A stretch of 64,000 nt of DNA from Telmatactis stephensoni (lineage: Eukaryota; Cnidaria; Anthozoa; Actiniaria; Isophelliidae). The notes under the pieces were generated by a model. That model was not told where the DNA came from, made no database searches, and saw nothing but the letters and a program-made list of their open reading frames with translations. The first letter of the stretch is position 1. Each line of letters begins with the position of its first letter. Positions 56,691 to 64,000 of this stretch are shown here, one piece after another. The stretch covers positions 835,001 through 899,000 of the forward strand of contig JALIZF010001916.1 of assembly GCA_029948255.1 (NCBI GenBank), in the 5' to 3' direction. The position numbers were made by a program, and so were the translations under genes.

Positions 56691-58088
56691 GCATGTATAC
56701 AATTTGTCTGCGCATGTCTGTGTTTTGGGCTTGAAATTCATTTGCATATCGAATGCAAGAAATTTTATGTTGACACGGAATATTTGGCTGGCTATCTCGT
56801 TCTTCAAAATTATGTTCAACAACCGAAATACTAAGACAACTGAAACATGAGCAGTCTACCTACCGCTAGTGCGCTGTGGATAACTATCCAGATCGAAGGC
56901 ACCCCAGATGGGAAAATATCGCGCGTCAAAGTCAGTAGAAAGTTGTGAGAAGGACCAGAACTCCGCACTTTCGAGTTATAATGTTGGCGTTGAATTCATG
57001 TATAAGGTAAATTTAGTAATGGATGTCATTACCAACATGGTACTGTTTGAATTGGATCCAATAAGAGTACTCTGGACTTCATTGATTGTTGAATAATTAA
57101 CCATGTTTACTGGAATGTCGTACTTTTTCGCGCAAAATTCTTACAATTCATTCTGAAAATTTTATATCTTTGACAGCGCCCCCCAGCAAAATTATTTAAT
57201 AATACGCTTTTTCCATGCTTCGTTCTTGTAAAACAGAGCTTTCTTGGTGGAAACTCCTGGTCCCTCCATGTGATTTCAAGCAATGTTTACAGTCGGGTTC
57301 AAGCCTTGTTAAAATTGACTAAATTCGGTAGCCTATATTTTATAATCTGCAACATTTATCTAGAAGTTAATGACCTATTTTTATACATGGTGAGGCATAC
57401 AGTTTGGGCCCGTATGAAGCAGCGTTTTATACTTTATAAAAGAGCAATAAATTCATCGCTGAAATTTGCATGCAAACAACGTGCTTGGAAACACGTTCAC
57501 AAAAATGCTTTGGATCACATGTAGGGACCACGAGTTTGGACTAAAAAAGCTCAGTTTTGCAAGAAAGAAACGTGGAAAAAGCAAATTACTAAATAATTTT
57601 GCTGGGGGGCGCAGTCTCAGATGTCAAATTTTGAAAGTGAATTGCAAGAATTTTGAGCGACATTCCAGTAAACATGCCTAATTATTAAACGATCGATGGA
57701 GTCTAAAATACCTTTATCGGGTCTAATCTACACAGTAACTTGTTGTTAATGGCTTTCACTGCTTAACGTACCTTACATATAAATTTAGCGCCCACAATAT
57801 TACTCGAAAGTGAGGAGTTCTGGTTCTTCTCACAACCGTTCTACTAACTTTGACGCGCGATATTTTCCCATCTGGAGTGCCTTCAGTTTGGATAATTATC
57901 CACAACGCACTAGCAGTAGGTAGACTGCTCATGTTTCAGTTGTCTTAGTATTTCGGTAGTTGAGCATAATTTTGAAGAACGAGATAGCCAGCCAAATGTT
58001 CCATGTCAACATAAAATTTCTTGCATTCGATATGCAAATGAATTTCAAGCCCAAAATACAGACATGCGCAGACAAATTGTATACATGC
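56691..58088. mobile_element. 1.4-kb foldback element with 11-bp target duplication
   Basis: Outer ends GCATGTATACAATTTGTCTG and reverse complement; arms about 56691-57275 and 57510-58088, more diverged toward the centre. TCTCCGATGCA at 56680-56690 and 58089-58099. Long target repeats suggest a Mutator-like relative. Confidence 0.88.
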
Positions 58089-58111
58089 TCTCCGATGCAT
58101 TTTTAGCTTGT

Positions 58112-58262
58112 CTACAGGCTCTCCATGGCCAGGGGAGGGGGGAAAGGGGAGAGGTAGGGGGACTGGGGAGAGGAAAGGAGAGCCCTTTCCTTTCCCTCCT
58201 CCCCAGTCCCTCTCCCCTTTCCTCCTCCTCCTCCCCTTCCCCCCTCCCCTGGAGAGCCTGTG
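58112..58262. mobile_element. Purine/pyrimidine palindrome
   Basis: AGGCTCTCCA ... TGGAGAGCCT ends with GGGGAGAGG-rich then CCTCTCCCC-rich arms, resembling the core of 47930-48320. Sits right beside the 1.4-kb foldback. Confidence 0.65.
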
Positions 58263-58545
58263 GGCTAGCTAATGAATTTTAATTTTGGCTGTACTTGTAA
58301 ATATTTCATTAAAATCTTCCAAGGAGGCACGTCCCTCAAAACCAAATAACAACGAGTTCAATTAGGGGCCTCGAAATTTGGTGAATTGAAGTTTTCTTAT
58401 TCCATTATTCTATTTTATTATATCACTTTTGTTTATTATGATATATATTTCATATCGGAACCAAAAAGAAAAGGTAATGTGATTTCTCGCATGCAATATC
58501 GGCTTAACTTGGTATGAATGTTCCTTGAATTAGTTGAGAGTTTAA

Positions 58546-58676
58546 GGCCTAGTTCAAACGTCGCATCTCACATGTACCGAATTCAATGCAAATTAGTCAA
58601 ATCTTTTGTTTCTACTCATTATCATCTCATTTGCATTGAATTCAGCACATGTGAGATGCGACATTTGAACTAGGCC
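58546..58676. mobile_element. Palindromic MITE, GGCCTAGTTC termini, TAA target
   Basis: Arms include CGTCGCATCTCACATGT / ACATGTGAGATGCGAC and ATTCAATGCAAAT / ATTTGCATTGAAT. Confidence 0.85.
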
Positions 58677-58876
58677 TAAGAATCGTTTTCAGTGCGCATG
58701 CATGCGATTTCGTCCCGAGCTTCTCACCTTCTTTAGTTTAGACCTTCTTTTGTAGTTAATCAAACAAGGTGCGACATTCGGGATAAAATCGTAAAATTTG
58801 TAGCATATTTTTTTATATTTATATTTATTTATATTTATTTTTTATTATATTTATTTTTGTTGAATAAATTTAAATA

Positions 58877-59140
58877 GACCTTTTTTGCCGTAACACAATT
58901 TCCAAAGAACTGCATCGTAGAATGTGCGGAATGTGAACTTCTTCTGTTTGAAATAAAACTTCCCTTTGTCTTCCAATCAAGAAGAATTAGATATGGCTCC
59001 AAGCTCTGTTGCTTGATTGGAAGACAAAGGGAAGTTTTATTTCAAACAAAAGAAGTTCACATTCCGCACATGACTCTACGATGCAGTTCTTTGTTTCAAG
59101 ATGCACGAAGTTGGAAAATAGCTGTTACGGCAAAAAGGTC
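58877..59140. mobile_element. Palindromic MITE, GACCTTTTTTGCCGTAACA termini, TA target
   Basis: Arms of about 110 bp are nearly perfect (AAATAAAACTTCCCTTTGTC / reverse). Confidence 0.88.
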
Positions 59141-60070
59141 TAATGAAAAATTACATTTCCCGCTGTCTCGATAGAAATGCGAACCTTGAAGACCCAAAGA
59201 AACGGGGGCATTCCAAAAGTGACATTTTCTCAAAAAATCGTAAAATCGAAGATCGACGTCAATGAGCTCTGGCACTCGCTTTTACAGTCAACATAGCAAC
59301 CACGTTGCTTAGTGACGAAATATGTCCCAACACCCCTAAACTCTGAACTGGCTTATACTACAGGAGGACTCCGCTAACTCGAACTCTCAGGAAAGCTTAC
59401 TATTGTCCGAGATAGCGGGGTTTTAGATAACCGATAGTAATTGACTGAAAAAATGACGTAAGGGAAATGGGTTTGTGTTCGAGATAGTGAGTTTCGAGTT
59501 AACCGGGCGAGTAAAGAACCGCCGGTTTTTTTAGATGGTACCGCGCGAAAGAAGTGCAAAATCTACAGTTGAGTGGTACAGGGGAAAAAACAGCAAACAA
59601 CTACTACTACTACTACTACTACAACAAACTGCAGACTATTGTACGTTTTGCAATGCTCGTATCTTTATTACTACTGGTATTTATCCTTATTATATATTCT
59701 AGTCACAATCTTAACGCGCGATTTGTGTCTTTCAATGCCGTCACAGTTTGTTGACGGATGTTAATTAGAAGTCTATAATGGGTTTAACTACTTAATTTCA
59801 TTTTAGTATTCAGCATGTCAGTGAATCATGGTATCCTGGTTGTTGCCTGTTTGCTTTTGGTTCTGAAAAATAAAAGATTCTAAATAATTAGTCACAACAC
59901 TGATGAATAGGACTGGAAGAAAAGCCCTGGTAGCCAAGTTCTTTCTATTGTTCGAAACAATCATATTTTGATGTTAACCACAGGAAGCCCACATCATATG
60001 TTTAGTTGTACTTTAGTACTCTGCAGAACATAATATTTATGCCTTTTATGAAAAATATATTTCATAATTA
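59141..60070. other. No gene seen
   Basis: Contains (ACT)n at about 59598-59624; no supported coding sequence. Confidence 0.4.
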
Positions 60071-61136
60071 CTCGTGCCCAGGCCGTAGGCCGGGAACGAG
60101 TTATAAACTGCAAATTTTTTCTTCTTCTTTTTCTTCTGATTTCGTCTCGAGAAAAGGCCATTCTTGCGCAATTGGTCACGTGTTAAAGTTCCTGATTGGT
60201 TAAGAGCGTAAGAAACAATGCCCTTCATTCATCACCTTTGAGCGAGTGCGAACTCTTCGTAAAGTGAACGCCAGTAAGGAAGTTTAGAAATGCAAGATGG
60301 CGGACAGCCCAAAAAAATAGCTTTCAGAGACAGGCTTTTCCAGCAGTGAGACAATAGAAAATGGAGCTTATAAGAGCTTCAGAATGGGCTGTTATTTTGA
60401 GCTTGATCTCCAATACTTTGACCAAATATCGAATTCGCAATGGAGTACTTGAAAATGAATCGCGACAACTGATCGCGACTCAGAGTAAATTCCTTTAAGC
60501 TGGAAATCTACGAATTTCTCACCCTACATGTTGCTAAACGAATGCATATAGAGGCAAGTCAATTACATTTCTCATTCAAGCATTCAAGAGATCTTGAGAG
60601 GTTTTGTACTGAATTTTAACACCGAAATTCTTGACCAGACAATTTATTTATATGTTTTCATAGAACTAAGGTTCTATTTGACCCGATGCGTTTGCCAGTG
60701 GTCACGTAATGGATAAAACATCTGAAACATGAACGAAAAAATACACGATTTGTTATTGTGTCAAAAACGCCGTTGTAGAAGTCTTTACAGCAAACAATTG
60801 AGATATATAGTAAACTAAAAAGTCGAATAAACTGGTATGTTCGCTGGTAATATTTTGCATGTGAGATATATAATACCATGCATGATAATAGAAGGACAAA
60901 GGCAAACACTAATAGCTGTTGACTGACAAATTAAAGGTCTTTACTACTGCGGCTTGTTGAACTGCAGGCAACCAGTGTACGGTTCGAGGTGCGTCTTGTT
61001 AAAAAGTTTATTAACGACTTGTCTCGACTTGTCTCCCAAAGTTTATTGCTCTAGCGGCAGCTAATCTAAATGTCGTTTTTAAGCCGCTTTTGGGCTCCTT
61101 TTACATGGGCACGAGTGAACGCACGAGTGCGTCTAG
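60071..61136 (+). mobile_element. Helitron-like element
   Basis: 5' end CTCGTGCCCAGGCCGTAGGC after A; 3' end hairpin AACGCACGAGTGCGT then CTAG before T. No Rep/helicase ORF. Related to 13226-13890 and 23989-24205. Confidence 0.55.
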
Positions 61137-61622
61137 TTTAAGCACTAAATGAAGACCTAGCTCCTGGCCCACGCTCCCTGGCTTCCAGTTCTATTCGTCA
61201 GGTAATGGATTTCATATGAATGAAATTTGACCCCATCGTCAGTTGGATGACGCGTTCGAAGTTTTCTTGGGTTCGCTTCAATGTTATCTAACGCAAATGA
61301 AAGCGTAATCCGCGAAACAAGCGTTAGGGGATTGGGTTCCCTGTGACCTGCGCTTTTCGTAACACAGGAAACCCAATACTCTTTTCCCTCAACGCTTGCA
61401 ACGCAAAGCGCAAGTCTGATGGTGTTAAAACATAGCGCGGGCTAGAGGACTTAATTGCGATTAGGCGGGGTTTTTACCAGCGACAAGAGGGATCACCTCT
61501 CCCTCCCCTCCCCTGACTGTAGGAGAATACCCTAATAACTATACCGTTGGTTTTGCAGCCTGTCCAGTCAGTCAAATATATTTTAACTGTGATAGTATTG
61601 GATTCATGGCACGTAAGCTTAC
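61137..61622. other. Downstream of TSP1-MAM gene, no coding seen
   Basis: Probable 3' flank or 3' UTR of the gene at 61623-63367, with short inverted text around 61330-61375. Confidence 0.35.
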
Positions 61623-63367
61623 CTAGGCAGGACAAGGACCATCAGTAAACTTGAAATCATCAAGAGCTACATCACCTCTATAATCGAGACTACACACTAC
61701 TTCAAGAATTATCTACTCAAAAGAACCAGAAACAAAAATAATCGTGTTAATACATATTATGTCGAACACTAAGGGGGATTTTAAATCAGTTAAATCACGT
61801 TAAATATAGTCGCGGTTTAAGAACCAGTATAGCACACACCTATTCTGAAATGACGGGAGTACCTCCCATTCGGGGGGGGGGGGGGGTGACTACTTACCCT
61901 GTAGTTCGAAGTTGTTTCAGTGAAGTGTATTTTTGCTGGTATCCAATCAAGTCCTTTATTTCCAGAGAAGGTAAAGATTTTATGCGTAACCAAAGTATTT
62001 TCATTTTTACAGTAGACGTTGAACGTTCCTACCATAAGGCCATATGCATTGTAAAACAAGCTGAAGCAACGACCGCTGGCTCCCGTGGGTCCGAAGGACG
62101 GGCTTTGAAGTTTAACATTTTTTCCTTGGTTTCCATAGCAATCTGATGCCTCGGCGAATATGAATTTCCCTAGAAACAGAAACAAGTAGAATCATAAGCT
62201 ATCTTGATAAATCAAACCTAAAGGATGAGGATTAATATTAAAAATTAAAAAAAAGATGTCATATCCCATCTCGTGTGGAGTTTTTACCAGCTGAAAGCTC
62301 ATGGATGGTAGTAATCCTGTCGGTCAAATGGAAATAATGAGTATAGATTATAGACATTTAACAGCTTGATAGTGAACTATAATTGTTCTGCATATTAACT
62401 ATATATGATTTAATTTTTCCCATTTAGTAGACGATAATTGCCTTTTTTTTATTATGACGTCACGGCTTGTTTATGAGGGGACAGAATCGTCCAGAACAAC
62501 AGAAATGTTAACACAATTTACCATGCTACAACATACAACACGCCACACAACATACCGTTTCCAGTTGTATGATCACCCTTTTGAGGTCCCGTGCCTGAAC
62601 TGGGTGTTACTCTATTTCTCATGAAGTCTTTATAGGTAGGTTTAGTGTCATCTGTCATCTGCTCCCAGTCGCCAAAACCATTGGAATCATCATCAAATTC
62701 ACAATCACCAGGACCTTTAGAAAGAGAGCAACCACATTGACAGATTAACACTAGGATTAACATTAAACAGGATCGAAAGGAAGGTGGACAGACATCCAGT
62801 GAATGTCTGAAGACGCATATAACTGACTGACTGATTATGTAAAGTTTGGTTTATGCAGTTGAAGAAACGGCTAGAACGTTTTCTAAATCCCGAAGAACTG
62901 CGTGTGGACAGGGCGAAGGGTTGGGCATATGTCGGTCATCGGTTAAAAATGTTTGTCGGTTGTCAGTCAATCTAAAAAAAACAACAACAACAAAATCATT
63001 TCTTCCTCCGGCCCAAAATCCGCAGACCGCCAGCAACGCAAGGTACCAAAACATATAGGCTAAGGTGAACAAGGCTGCTGTGGCTTCTTGGAATCCCGCG
63101 TGAGACCCGGAAGCTCTTTCCCATCCTCGGCCGCGAGTGTTCAATGGCTACCAGAGAAGGTTTACGCATGCGCAATGCATATTATACCTGCGCCACATGA
63201 CTTGATTTTACAAGAACCGGTCATGCTGCTACTCCCAGCACAGTTACTGCCACCATTCCTTGGAGTTGGATCATCGCATTTTCTTGTTCTCGTAAAAGAA
63301 CCCATATCACATGGCTTACTGCAATTCCCCCAGGCGCTCCATCGTCCCCACTGGCCATGAATAGGAG
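61623..63367 (-). CDS. Secreted-type protein with thrombospondin type-1 repeat and MAM domain (3' part)
   Basis: Exons 63367-63188 (TSP1), 62714-62556 (MAM start), 62169-61898 (MAM core) and 61712-61623 (MAM end, TAG stop). Phases 1-1-0 join correctly. The TSP1 exon shows WGRWSAWGNCSKPC, the TRTRKC strand and Cys pairs ending KSCGAG. The MAM domain opens with GDCEFDDDSNGFGDWEQ, continues HTTGNGKFIFAEAS and finishes YRGDVALDDFKFTDGPCPA then stop. TSP1 plus MAM is an extracellular, adhesive/matrix combination that is common in cnidarians. The first exon listed starts in phase, so at least one upstream exon exists; a short candidate lies near 63469-63491, and the signal peptide is probably beyond the window. 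The stop codon is followed at once by a donor-like GTAAGC. A long G run sits in the intron right after the donor at 61897. Confidence 0.85.
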
Positions 63368-63654
63368 CTGAAGACAGACAAAAGAACTGATTTATAGCTG
63401 AGTTGATCGATAACTGATTCGATCCGTGATTGATTTCGGAGAAGTAATAAATAATGAATAAATACATACTTTTTTTAGTGGAAGAGTACTTGTCTGTGAG
63501 TTTACAGACACTCCACGTAACTCGCACACAAACTACATTCTAATATTCTCAGCTCACTAGTTCGGTTTTTTTACTGAGGAAGAAAAACCGGAGGACCCGG
63601 AGAAAAAGAGGGAGAAGAGAAGGAGAGAACGAACTAACAAATTTGAGTCGCATG

Positions 63655-63735
63655 TGATGCGCCCCGTCTGAGACCACAAAGGTGACAGACAGGCGCCCTA
63701 ACCGCTCGGCCACCCTTGCTTGCCTGATTTTAAGG
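63655..63735 (-). mobile_element. tRNA-derived SINE head
   Basis: Minus strand GGGTGGCCGAGCGGTTAGGG resembles an A box; the B box is degenerate. Confidence 0.45.
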
Positions 63736-63879
63736 TAAAGGTCGTAGGTCAGGGTAATGCGCCCCGCCTGAGTATATCTGAAAGCATTCACTTATAGTAA
63801 ACTTGACGTCAAACTTTGAGATCTGTTTTCGTTCAAAATGGGGCTTTCGAGCTATCATAACACCGAAACTAGCACTGTG

Positions 63880-63902
63880 ACCCCTCATCCCCCCCCCCCC
63901 CC
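63880..63902. repeat. C homopolymer run
   Basis: About 13 C residues, one of several G/C runs in the window (4837, 14732, 32350, 42136, 50420, 61871). Confidence 0.8.
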
Positions 63903-64000
63903 ATTTCTTTATTATTGTTCTGAAGTTCCTAACAAAATCAATCTATATACAAATTTATAGAAAAATTCGTCAATAAATTTCGCGCGAGCCATTACCTTAA

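Noticed and set aside
1..64000. CRISPR arrays, bacterial operons, rRNA genes
   Set aside because: None present; the sequence is intron-containing eukaryotic DNA.

Overview
The window is eukaryotic, AT-rich and intron-rich, with repeat families and a retrotransposon style typical of Cnidaria (2A-bearing LINEs, palindromic MITEs, CCAATCAGAGCGCGCG-containing repeats). I infer an anthozoan, most likely a stony coral or sea anemone. No species was identified and no database was used. All recognisable host genes lie on the minus strand.

Genes: (1) 1-32793 is the 5' two thirds of a two-pore channel gene (TPCN1-like, copy A); its 3' exons lie beyond the window start. (2) 33831-50857 is a complete second TPCN1-like gene (copy B), 28 coding exons and about 848 codons, head-to-tail with copy A and about 1 kb upstream of it in gene order terms (B stop at 33831, A start at 32793). 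(3) 54009-54734 is a complete four-exon Yippee-like gene (YPEL, 114 aa). (4) 61623-63367 is the 3' part of a secreted-type gene with one thrombospondin type-1 repeat followed by one MAM domain.

Copies A and B come from a segmental tandem duplication: positions 1-33011 correspond to 38161-51069, exon for exon and intron for intron. In copy A the shared block has grown from about 13 kb to 33 kb by transposon insertion; copy B often shows the empty site, so target duplications can be read directly. The reading frame is open in both copies. Differences are unevenly spread: exons 3 and 10 carry 17 amino-acid replacements with no purely silent change, while the remaining exons show about as many silent as replacement changes.

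Mobile DNA dominates the rest. In copy A: a 7 kb composite in intron 10 (3298-10520), nested TA-flanked elements in intron 5 (11924-16979), a 1.8 kb TTAA-flanked foldback in intron 3 (18791-20564), a 5 kb composite in intron 2 (22070-27260), and LINE fragments with a 2A-like motif plus an 18-bp minisatellite in intron 1 (27450-31890). Copy B holds several short palindromic MITEs, including four copies of a CAAGAGACC family. Downstream of YPEL in coordinate order (55000-61600) are a purine/pyrimidine tract, a 1.4 kb foldback with 11-bp target duplication and a Helitron-like element. Working splice sites were read by eye from GT/AG signals, phase and alignment to remembered family motifs; they need transcript confirmation.
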